Positions 8,054 through 14,291 of a stretch of DNA of 17,766 nt are shown here, piece by piece. Under the pieces are notes generated by a model that saw only the letters and a program-made list of their open reading frames with translations, made no database searches and was not told the DNA's origin. The DNA comes from Candidatus Sabulitectum sp. GTDB lineage: Bacteria > Fermentibacterota > Fermentibacteria > Fermentibacterales > JCC-6. Every line of letters begins with the position of its first letter. The first letter of the stretch is position 1. Both the position numbers and the translations under genes were made by a program. Location of the stretch: NCBI GenBank assembly GCA_029940175.1, contig JAOZRM010000021.1, positions 3,990-21,755 on the forward strand, read 5' to 3'.

Positions 8054-8580
8054 CCGGTTACTCCAGTCATACTTTTTACAGGTGTCAGCATAAAGCTTTC
8101 GTTACATGTTACCCCTGAATCTGGGAATAACTCAACAATGTTTCTCTGCACACTCAAGGGGAAGTCTCCATATCCCGGAGCAATCCTCTTAGTGGGAATC
8201 ATATTCAATTCTGCGGCAACCGTTGTTTGAAGTACTTTCATGCAGGACTCAACAGCAACAGAAGCAGCGGAGTCAAGCATGAACCTATCCAGTCCTGCAG
8301 GGCCGTCAAGAAGCTTATCCAGTTTTCTACCCAGGGATGTGATTGAAACAGAGATCAGCTTGTCTAACCACATTCCCTGAAGAAAATCCGGGTGCTCCCC
8401 CGGAGAAAAAAGCACCACTTCATATACAGCTTCAGAAGCCAGCGTTTGAAGTAGAGCCAGAGCATTTTCTGCTCGAGCCTCTACCTCTTCTCCTGCTTCA
8501 TGGGGAGGGCAGCCTGATCGCCAGAGTACCTGCTTCAGCGTTGGCAGGAGAAAAACAGGAGATAAATGCAGTCGATTCAC
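8032..8580 (-). CDS. Stand-alone MetH reactivation (AdoMet-binding) domain protein
   Basis: A 182-residue protein resembling the C-terminal activation domain of MetH. That domain binds S-adenosylmethionine and reductively remethylates cob(II)alamin when the enzyme becomes oxidised. The key stretch is TKRIAPGYGDFPLSVQ (residues 130-145), matching the family's RxxAPGY signature, followed by LTPVKSMTGVTG (165-176), the family's S-x-S/T-G region. The helical segment MLDSAASVAVESC (101-113) also fits. The gene overlaps the end of metF by 4 bases (ATGA) and the start of metH by 22, so all three are one operon and probably made in set ratios. Similar separate proteins are known in some anaerobes. 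The N-terminal 60 residues are less typical. Confidence 0.85.
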   Translation of the reverse strand: MNRLHLSPVFLLPTLKQVLWRSGCPPHEAGEEVEARAENALALLQTLASEAVYEVVLFSPGEHPDFLQGMWLDKLISVSITSLGRKLDKLLDGPAGLDRFMLDSAASVAVESCMKVLQTTVAAELNMIPTKRIAPGYGDFPLSVQRNIVELFPDSGVTCNESFMLTPVKSMTGVTGWIPQNN

Positions 8581-9443
8581 ATCTTCTCCCGGAGACCGGA
8601 GTTGAAAATAATTTCCCTGACCTGCTGCACCCTGTTCATTGTATAAAGATGAATTCCCTCAACGCCTTCTTCAACCAGTTCAGACACTTGTTCAATAGCG
8701 TAATCTACTCCGGCCTTTGCCATATCCCCGGGATCGTGTGAGAATTTATCGAACATATTCATCAGTTTTGCCGGAACCGATACTTCGCACATCATCAGTA
8801 TTCTTTTGATCTGCTTGTAATTCAGTATGGGCATTATTCCTGGAATCACAGGGACATGAATGTTTCTGTATCGCGCACGCTCCATGAAGTCATAAAATAT
8901 TCTGTTATCAAAAAAGAGCTGCGTTATCAGGAATTCTGCACCGGCATCCACTTTGCGCTTAAGATTGTCCAGATCATGACTGATTCGTTTTGCTTCTGTA
9001 TGCCCTTCCGGATAGGCGGCAGCGCCCACACAAAAGCTTTTCCTGGAGGCGATTTCCGCAATAAGTTCACTGGCATAATGGTAGTCTCTGCTTACGGTTG
9101 ATGCATCCGGTGGCATATCTCCCCGGAGGGCAAGAACATTTTTTACATTGCGAGCTTCCAGATCGTCCAGAACATTAGTAACTTCTTCTTTGGTATGACC
9201 GATGCACGTCATATGAGCAAGGGACTCGCAGCCGTATTCTTCCCTTACACGGGTGGCAATATCCACCGTTCGGTTGGTTGTTTCACCCTGAGAGGCATAG
9301 GTTACACTTACAAACGAAGGATTCAGATCACGGAGGTTATCCAGGGTTCGAAAGACGGTTTTAAGACTGTGGCCCGGCTTTGGAGGGAATACCTCAAGGG
9401 AAAGAACCGGCGTGTCTTGTTTGTAAATGTCTGCGATCCTCAT
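8577..9443 (-). CDS. metF: 5,10-methylenetetrahydrofolate reductase
   Basis: A 288-residue flavoprotein that reduces 5,10-methylenetetrahydrofolate to 5-methyltetrahydrofolate, the methyl donor for MetH. Family marks are the catalytic Glu17 in LSLEVFPPK, VSVTYASQG, the LRGD motif with Asp109, AAYPEGH (142-148), ITQLFFD (173-179), PGIMPI (201-206) and the C-terminal HLYTMN (265-270). The length is normal for bacterial MetF, and no regulatory extension is present. It is the first gene of the minus-strand operon. The start at 9443 has AAAGGTGA upstream. The nearby ATG at 9447 is out of frame. Confidence 0.96.
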   Translation of the reverse strand: MRIADIYKQDTPVLSLEVFPPKPGHSLKTVFRTLDNLRDLNPSFVSVTYASQGETTNRTVDIATRVREEYGCESLAHMTCIGHTKEEVTNVLDDLEARNVKNVLALRGDMPPDASTVSRDYHYASELIAEIASRKSFCVGAAAYPEGHTEAKRISHDLDNLKRKVDAGAEFLITQLFFDNRIFYDFMERARYRNIHVPVIPGIMPILNYKQIKRILMMCEVSVPAKLMNMFDKFSHDPGDMAKAGVDYAIEQVSELVEEGVEGIHLYTMNRVQQVREIIFNSGLREKM

Positions 9444-9620
9444 TCATTCACCTTTCAGTTTAACTTGCATACACCTGAAAATAACAGGAAAACACCTTCT
9501 GGAAAAGGCTGTTTGACGAAGCAAATTCCTCCCATATATTCCCGTCAGCATCAAGAGAAACCCCAGAGGGGGCGCCAACCGAGAAACATTTCCACGGTGG
9601 CAGGCGAAAGCCGATGTGCG

Positions 9621-9661
9621 GGGCAGCCCGAAAAACAAGTTTTTTCGTTGCCGTTCTGCCC
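9621..9661. repeat. Composite hairpin in the metF/COG2122 intergenic region
   Basis: The outer stem GGGCAG (9621-9626) pairs with CTGCCC (9656-9661). The inner stem CGAAAAA (9629-9635) pairs with TTTTTCG (9641-9647) over a CAAGT loop. It is stable on either strand. No T-run directly follows, although a T7 stretch occurs at about 9672-9678. Confidence 0.5.
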
Positions 9662-9772
9662 AGTGCAGGACGTTTTTTTACAGGAGAGCTTTTGAAATAC
9701 GCAGTAACAATCCGAGAAGAACAATGCATGACGCTCTCCGTCTTTAGTTCATCCATCGACATGACAATGTCC

Positions 9773-9839
9773 AGGCCCTGCGGGGCCGGGGGCAGAGAGA
9801 GTATCTAAACTCTCAACCTTCGCTTCAGCAGGGCCTTTT
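9773..9839 (+). terminator. Terminator-like or attenuator-like long stem before COG2122
   Basis: AGGCCCTGC (9773-9781) pairs perfectly with GCAGGGCCT (9828-9836), and the second arm ends in TTTT. The enclosed 46 bases hold an inner hairpin, GAGAGT (9797-9802) with ACTCTC (9809-9814). The structure lies 45 bases before the COG2122 start, so on the plus strand it could terminate an upstream RNA or act as an attenuator of the homocysteine operon. The large loop is not typical of a simple terminator. Confidence 0.4.
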
Positions 9840-9883
9840 CGCAGCAACCAGTTGTGTAAAATTCCCCTACTTTACGGAGCATC

Positions 9884-10621
9884 ATGTATACGGAAAGATA
9901 TTACAGAAAATGGACATCATCAGGATCCAGTCTTAGAACCTTTCGAGTGGTTCTAGGAGAGAGTGACCTTCAGATCTATGCAGATAAGTGCTTGAGAAAT
10001 GAAGCACTTACCATTCTTGCACAAGTCCGACAGACTCTTCACAGCCATATAGCCCTGAATCCTGTTTTTCAACGATCGCTAACACCGGTTTCATCAGACA
10101 GCAGCAGTTCTCTTATTACAGAAATGGAGGAAGCCGGGCGAAGATGGAACACCGGCCCCATGGCATCCGTTGCAGGAGCAATTGCTCAGGCAGTTGGCAC
10201 CGGTCTGCTGGCACATTCAAGAACAGTAATAGTAGAGAATGGAGGTGATGTATGGGCATGCTCAGAGCGACCTCTTGAATTTCTCGTTTATCCCGGTGAG
10301 GCATCACCCTTTTCGCAGGGCATTGGATTTTCTCTGGACGCCACTCGGGGTATTTCTGTTTGTACTTCAAGTGGGAGGATCGGCCCATCATTTTCTCTCG
10401 GAAGCGCAGATACTGTAACTGCGATACACCGGAATGGAGCACAGGCTGACGCTGCGGCAACTGCTCTGGCCAATCAAATTCGCGGAGAATCAGATGTGAC
10501 AAGGATCGTGGAGGAAGTGGCCTGCAGGCGAAAACTCAAAGCAGTAATAGCAACCTGCGGTGAATCCATAGGGATATGGGGAGATATTCACCTTATTGAA
10601 AGAGAGCAGAGAAATGTCTAA
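9884..10621 (+). CDS. COG2122 / UPF0280 family protein (ApbE-like), homocysteine synthesis accessory
   Basis: A 245-residue protein of the UPF0280 family, distantly related to ApbE flavin transferases. Conserved stretches are GPMASVAGAIAQAVG (91-105), IVENGGDVW (116-124), CTSSGRIGPSFSLG (160-173) and DAAATALAN (189-197). In methanogens and Desulfovibrio, genetics links COG2122 to sulfide-dependent homocysteine formation together with COG1900; its exact chemistry is not settled as far as I know. The start at 9884 has GGAG at 9876-9879. The gene overlaps the next one by 8 bases (ATGTCTAA), so the two are coupled. That coupling and the divergent metF-metH operon strongly support a methionine role here. 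Confidence 0.88.
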   Translation: MYTERYYRKWTSSGSSLRTFRVVLGESDLQIYADKCLRNEALTILAQVRQTLHSHIALNPVFQRSLTPVSSDSSSSLITEMEEAGRRWNTGPMASVAGAIAQAVGTGLLAHSRTVIVENGGDVWACSERPLEFLVYPGEASPFSQGIGFSLDATRGISVCTSSGRIGPSFSLGSADTVTAIHRNGAQADAAATALANQIRGESDVTRIVEEVACRRKLKAVIATCGESIGIWGDIHLIEREQRNV

Positions 10622-11738
10622 ATCAGTAGAAGAAATAAACAGGAAGATACAAAACGGATCAGCGGTTATTGTCACTGCTGGAGAAATGACCAGCTTTGTC
10701 AGGGAACAGGGTGTAAAAGAAGCTGCGAGAAGGGTGGATGTGGTAACCACAGGTACGTTCGGACCCATGTGCTCAAGCGGCCTGCTGATAAATACAGGGC
10801 ATTCCAGTCCCAGAATCAACTTCAAAGAAGCAACCCTTAATGGAGTTCCAGCATACTGTGGTATCGCCGCAGTTGATCTTTTCCTGGGAGCAACAGCACA
10901 GAGAGAAACCCTCCGTTATGGCGGAGGCCACGTAATAGAAGATCTAGTCAGTGGTAGATCAGTATTTCTTGATGCAGCAGGTCACGGTACAGATTGTTAC
11001 CCAAAAAGAAAATTGAGTTCCTCAATTGATCTCTCCTCGGTTTCCAGTGCGGAGCTGACAAACTTCAGGAACTCATATCAGAATTACAACGTGGCTGTAA
11101 ACGGCTCAAACCGGGAAATTAGAACCTATCTGGGAGTGCTGAAACCAAACCTGGTCAATGCCGGGTTCAGCTGCTCCGGAGAATTCAGTCCCCTGATAAA
11201 TGATCCGTATTTTCGTACAATAGGAACAGGAACAAAAATATTCCTTGGAGGCGGTACAGGCTGGATAACTGGTGCAGGAACCCAGCATTCAAGTAATCCG
11301 GAAAGAGGTCCCAACGGAGTACCCATCGAAGGAGCTGGAACTATTTCAGTTCGGGGAGACCTTCGAGGAATGAACTCCACATTTCTCAGAGGAGTATGGA
11401 TAAGTGGTTATGGGGTGTCTCTCTGTGTGGGAGTTGGGATCCCTATACCAATACTGGATGAGGAAATGGCTGGCTTTACCGGAGTTTCCGATGATGACAT
11501 TCTTGCCCCAGTTGTGGATTACTCTTGTGATTATCCCGAAAACAACGGAATAATTCTCGGGCATGTGTCTTACAAAGATCTCTATTCGGGGGAGATAACA
11601 GTTCAGGGAAAACTGGTAAAATCATTCAGCCTCTCAAGCCGGAAAAAGGGTGAGGAGATAGCAGGAGAACTCAAGAATTGGATTGAGAAGAAAGAGTTTT
11701 TGATTACATCCCCGACAGAAGTGCTTGCCGCTGTGTAA
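10614..11738 (+). CDS. COG1900 / DUF39 homocysteine biosynthesis enzyme (aspartate-semialdehyde sulfurtransferase type)
   Basis: A 374-residue protein of the DUF39 family, which forms homocysteine from aspartate semialdehyde and a sulfide-derived sulfur. It opens with the family's MSKSVEEINRKIQNGSAVIVTA. The two family-typical cysteines appear as Cys53 in GTFGPMCSSG and Cys128 in GHGTDCYPKR. A Gly-rich core FLGGGTGWITGAGTQH follows. It ends after the DUF39 domain; the C-terminal CBS pair of the methanogen MA1821 type is absent. I chose the ATG at 10614, overlapping the COG2122 stop. An in-frame TTG at 10596 would add six residues and fits less well. The ferredoxin-NIL partner protein known from methanogens is not in this window. 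Family assignment is firm; the reaction is from the family. Confidence 0.9.
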   Translation: MSKSVEEINRKIQNGSAVIVTAGEMTSFVREQGVKEAARRVDVVTTGTFGPMCSSGLLINTGHSSPRINFKEATLNGVPAYCGIAAVDLFLGATAQRETLRYGGGHVIEDLVSGRSVFLDAAGHGTDCYPKRKLSSSIDLSSVSSAELTNFRNSYQNYNVAVNGSNREIRTYLGVLKPNLVNAGFSCSGEFSPLINDPYFRTIGTGTKIFLGGGTGWITGAGTQHSSNPERGPNGVPIEGAGTISVRGDLRGMNSTFLRGVWISGYGVSLCVGVGIPIPILDEEMAGFTGVSDDDILAPVVDYSCDYPENNGIILGHVSYKDLYSGEITVQGKLVKSFSLSSRKKGEEIAGELKNWIEKKEFLITSPTEVLAAV

Positions 11739-11746
11739 TCTGCGCC

Positions 11747-11800
11747 GCGTACTCGGTGGTAGTGTCTGCCTGGAGGTCACTGCTACCGAGTTCCTCACGC
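11747..11800. terminator. Long hairpin after the COG2122-COG1900 operon, no T-tract
   Basis: The arms 11751-11764 (ACTCGGTGGTAGTG) and 11778-11791 (CACTGCTACCGAGT) pair over all 14 positions if two G-U pairs are allowed, around a 13-base loop. GCGT (11747-11750) and ACGC (11797-11800) could extend it past a bulge. It lies 12 bases after the stop of COG1900. No T-run follows, so it may be an RNA 3' end stabiliser or a factor-dependent end rather than a classical terminator. Confidence 0.5.
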
Positions 11801-11991
11801 AATAACAACTGCTTTAGACACATATCTTCTCAAGGTTCGAATTCGGTTAGGGGTGCCTAATGGAAGTTCTTCTAGCTTACTATTTCATGATACAGTGTAG
11901 TTTGAGAAGAATTCTTGCTAGAAGGTTACTCGTAACAACATTCAGACATCTACAGTATGTCCATTTTAATGGGGTGGACAGCTCTGAGAAT

Positions 11992-12023
11992 AGAAACTAT
12001 AGTTGTCAATAAGAAACTGTAGT
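11992..12023 (+). promoter_or_regulatory. Direct-repeat operator candidate upstream of the HTH gene
   Basis: AGAAACTATAGT (11992-12003) and AGAAACTGTAGT (12012-12023) match at 11 of 12 positions and start exactly 20 bases apart, about two helical turns. The second copy lies inside the promoter spacer and the first ends on the -35 box. This is the placement expected for an operator bound by the HTH protein encoded just downstream. Confidence 0.5.
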
Positions 12024-12030
12024 ATCTAAT
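12003..12030 (+). promoter_or_regulatory. Sigma70-type promoter of the HTH/nucleotidyltransferase operon
   Basis: TTGTCA (12003-12008, 5/6 to the -35 consensus) and TCTAAT (12025-12030, 5/6 to the -10 consensus) are spaced 16 bases apart. Transcription would start near 12037, giving a short leader of about 27 bases before the ATG at 12064. I see no clear Shine-Dalgarno sequence in that leader. Confidence 0.55.
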
Positions 12031-12063
12031 AGGAAGCAGAAGTAACTAGAGATTTGGTGTAGT

Positions 12064-12996
12064 ATGATACTTCCAAGAGTAAATCGAAGCAGCTTGAAGT
12101 ATCCGCTTGATGATGTATTCGGATCTCCTGGCTTGGTTAGACTAATTAGAGTGCTTGTCTATGAAACTGTTAGTCCTGTGGGTGTGGCTGATGCGGCTAG
12201 ATTAGCAGGTCTTTCATTAGCTGGGGCTAGAAAGGCGTTGGTGCGCCTGACAGATCTGGGGATTGCTGAAAGAGTTGGAACTGGTCGAGCTCTTAAATTT
12301 GCCTCGAAAAAGGGGAACCCCTTTCTGCAATTGCTTGAGCGGCTATTTGAGAAAGAGCACGAGCATTATGAAAGTCTAATCCTATCTCTTCGGCAAATTC
12401 TTACAATTCCTGAAGTGTCTGGGGCTTGGATTACTCAATTGCCTTTAGAGATTGGGCAACCTCTTCAATTGTACGTAGTGACGGAGGTTAAGGCAATCGA
12501 ATGGATAAAGGAGGAGCTCCGTACACAGCTGGTTAAGACTGAAAGGAAGCATGACCTTATTATCGAGTTGACTCTCTTTACTCGTGCGGATGAGCAAGAA
12601 GCTCCAAACGAGGCGATAGTACTTTGTGGTTCGGGGAATCCTAATAAAGGAAATCATCTCTTCAGGGAAACGACGCAAAAGGACTCGGAACAACGGTCTC
12701 TCAGGTTGGCGAAATCCATAGCATACCTAATCAGACTTGATCCATCTCTTATCAAGAGAGCCCACCAATACACGAATAGACTATTACATGAGGATCAGGG
12801 AATGGCTAGTAAGGATATTGCAGAGTGGAGGCAGCTACTTGAAACCTACTCCCTTGAACGGATACGAGATATACTCGTTTCATCTAGTTCACGCGCGACA
12901 AGGCTAAGGCGAAGCATGCCGTTTCTTGCTGTATTAACCCATGAGGAGCGAGACAAGATTCTTGAGCAGATGGAAATGCCCAACCATGAGGTATGA
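12064..12996 (+). CDS. Winged-HTH regulator with degenerate nucleotidyltransferase-like domain, probable antitoxin
   Basis: A 310-residue protein. Residues about 16-80 form a winged helix-turn-helix (SPLVRLIRVLVY-like start at 21-33, then VADAARLAGLSLAGARKALVRLTDLGIAERVGTGRALKF). Residues 100-205 have the layout of a minimal nucleotidyltransferase (SGAWITQLPLEIGQPLQLYVVTE). The GSxxxG loop and paired acidic residues of active enzymes are missing, so this part looks inactive. The helical C-terminus is unassigned. The gene overlaps the following nucleotidyltransferase by 11 bases. Similar HTH plus nucleotidyltransferase pairs behave as toxin-antitoxin systems in the AbiE group; that role here is inference. 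There is no clear ribosome site. Base composition is more AT-rich than in the neighbouring methionine genes, suggesting transfer. Confidence 0.7.
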   Translation: MILPRVNRSSLKYPLDDVFGSPGLVRLIRVLVYETVSPVGVADAARLAGLSLAGARKALVRLTDLGIAERVGTGRALKFASKKGNPFLQLLERLFEKEHEHYESLILSLRQILTIPEVSGAWITQLPLEIGQPLQLYVVTEVKAIEWIKEELRTQLVKTERKHDLIIELTLFTRADEQEAPNEAIVLCGSGNPNKGNHLFRETTQKDSEQRSLRLAKSIAYLIRLDPSLIKRAHQYTNRLLHEDQGMASKDIAEWRQLLETYSLERIRDILVSSSSRATRLRRSMPFLAVLTHEERDKILEQMEMPNHEV

Positions 12997-13522
12997 TCAG
13001 TTAGAGCATGCAATTAGAGCCGCTTGTGAGATCTCAGATGACACTGAGTTACTAATCTTTGGTTCTCAAGCCATTCTTGGCAATTTTCCTCAAGCACCTG
13101 AGAGTCTTCGAGCATCAATAGAAGTTGATCTTCAACCAAAGAACAAGATCGAAAGAACAGTGTTTGTTGATGGGGCACTTGGGGAGGATTCATTATTCCA
13201 TGAAACTCATGGATTCTATGTTCATGGAATCTTAATACAGGCTGCAGTGCTGCCAAAGGGTTGGGAGAAAAGGACTATTCCAGTTTCCCACGAGTATAGA
13301 ACACGGGGATGTATTGGCTATTGTGTTGAAGCAAATGATCTCGCAGCTAGCAAACTTGTAGCATATCGCGACAAGGATAGGGAATTTGTCAGCATTCTGC
13401 TTAATGAAGAGTTAATTGAAGGATCCATTCTGTTGGAAAGGATAGCAGAACTACCAGTTTCAGAAGAAGTGAGAGAGAGATTAGTCAGGTGGGTAAGAAT
13501 TACAATGGAGGAAATCAGCTAG
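12986..13522 (+). CDS. DUF6036-like nucleotidyltransferase, probable toxin or defence effector
   Basis: A 178-residue protein. The nucleotidyltransferase core is visible: LLIFGSQAIL (23-32) carries the GS loop, and SIEVDL (44-49) carries the acidic pair expected for metal binding. The stretches VDGALGEDSLFHETHGFYVHG (61-81) and ANDLAASKLVAYRDKDREFV (116-135) are the conserved marks I associate with DUF6036. A further frame upstream to 12941 is open, but MRYDQ at 12986 fits the family start and gives the short coupled overlap with the HTH gene. By analogy with AbiEii it could transfer nucleotides to an RNA or protein and be held in check by its HTH partner. This is not shown by the sequence. 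The family call is fairly sure. Confidence 0.75.
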   Translation: MRYDQLEHAIRAACEISDDTELLIFGSQAILGNFPQAPESLRASIEVDLQPKNKIERTVFVDGALGEDSLFHETHGFYVHGILIQAAVLPKGWEKRTIPVSHEYRTRGCIGYCVEANDLAASKLVAYRDKDREFVSILLNEELIEGSILLERIAELPVSEEVRERLVRWVRITMEEIS

Positions 13523-13669
13523 TGTTGCTGTCGAATGTTACCCTATAGACGAGTATCAGGAGTTACCGATTCTCTCAGATTATGTTAAACAATCGAGCAC
13601 TAATTAATCTCATAAAGCAGTTCGATAACTGTCCACCACGGGGTCCGGAGAACATTGGCTGAGTAGAAA

Positions 13670-14149
13670 TTATTCTGGAATAACACCAATTGGAATGATC
13701 AGGTAGTAAATGCCTTTATCTCCACTCTTCAAATCAGGATTTTCTGTTAGAGAAACATCAATAGATATGGTGTCAGCAGAAAAAGAAATCTTGTGATCAA
13801 TGTAAGCAGTTGAAGACCATACAGTATCAAAATACAAAAGAAGCATTCCGTTTTCTGGAAATAAGTCTTCCAGTCCGGGACCAGAATAAAGATGGCAATA
13901 ACTGATGGGTTGAAATATTGAGTCTAAATCCTCTGGAGATTCAATTAGATAAAAATGATTGTCTGCTAATTCAAAAGGCCAAATATCTTCAATAACTTTG
14001 CTAAATTCACCATGATCAATTGTTTCAGCAACCTCAAACCCTAAGGTTGCAAAATCTGTTTGATGAACAACGGTTGGGCTTGGGTTTAAAAAGCAGTTAC
14101 AGAACAAACTGCAGATAACTACTATGGAAATACTTGAATAGATTCTCAT
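13670..14149 (-). CDS. Small exported protein, possible lipoprotein
   Basis: A 159-residue protein with an N-terminal export signal (MRIYSSISIVVICSLFCNCF). Cysteines at 13, 17 and 19 lie near the end of the hydrophobic stretch, but none sits in a good lipobox, so a lipid anchor is only possible. The rest is an acidic, beta-rich domain I cannot assign; it has one clear run near the end, KGIYYLIIPIGVIPE. AAGGA lies about 9 bases before the ATG. It is 142 bases downstream of the beta-propeller gene on the same strand, and may or may not share its transcript. Confidence 0.65.
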   Translation of the reverse strand: MRIYSSISIVVICSLFCNCFLNPSPTVVHQTDFATLGFEVAETIDHGEFSKVIEDIWPFELADNHFYLIESPEDLDSIFQPISYCHLYSGPGLEDLFPENGMLLLYFDTVWSSTAYIDHKISFSADTISIDVSLTENPDLKSGDKGIYYLIIPIGVIPE

Positions 14150-14291
14150 GGTGTATTCATCCTTACAAATAATCTATTTTATATGATGCAAAGTTGCAAG
14201 ATCACGAAACCTTCATAAATGTACTATGAGATACGCTCCTGGAAAGTTCCGAAAGTGTCTATGCAGGTTATTGGTCATGCTCCTGGCTGCA

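Larger units (their letters stand above)
9444..9883. other. Hairpin-rich divergent intergenic region between metF and COG2122
   Basis: This 440-base region separates the two divergent methionine operons and carries no convincing protein; the open frames crossing it have no family features. It contains several stems: CCCC/GGGG with an AGAG loop near 9561-9572; CCACGGTGG at 9592-9600; GGC-GAAA-GCC at 9603-9612, which is a GNRA tetraloop only if the plus strand is transcribed; a composite stem at 9621-9661; and a long stem at 9773-9836. Together these suggest a structured leader or small RNA. I could not match it to the SAM-I, SAM-II, SAH, cobalamin, TPP or tetrahydrofolate riboswitch cores from memory. 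Confidence 0.5.
11739..12063. other. AT-rich non-coding gap before the HTH/nucleotidyltransferase pair
   Basis: Apart from the hairpin at its left end and the promoter with direct repeats at its right end, I see no gene here. The bases from about 11800 are AT-richer than the flanking methionine genes. This change coincides with the start of the accessory-looking gene pair. Confidence 0.6.

Noticed and set aside
9541..9600. SAM-I riboswitch on the plus strand
   Set aside because: ATCAAGAGA and GCCAACC recall the SAM-I start and GGCAACC core. The surrounding P2 kink-turn, the GGTGCCAA segment and the closing P1 strand do not line up.
9585..9665. Cobalamin riboswitch on the minus strand before metF
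   Set aside because: A stretch reading GGGCTGCCCCGCA resembles part of the B12 core, and GCCAC follows. The preceding GGTG..AATCC element and the terminal GCCAGGAGACCTGCC box are both absent.
9460..9762. 100-codon minus-strand open frame before metF as a gene
   Set aside because: It has no recognisable domain, crosses several strong hairpins, lacks a good ribosome site, and its composition (mixed Arg/Cys/Ser/Phe) looks like translated non-coding DNA.
12941..12985. Upstream start of the nucleotidyltransferase gene at 12941
   Set aside because: It would add 15 atypical residues (MRSETRFLSRWKCPT) inside the HTH gene. The ATG at 12986 matches the family-like start MRYDQLEHAIRAAC.
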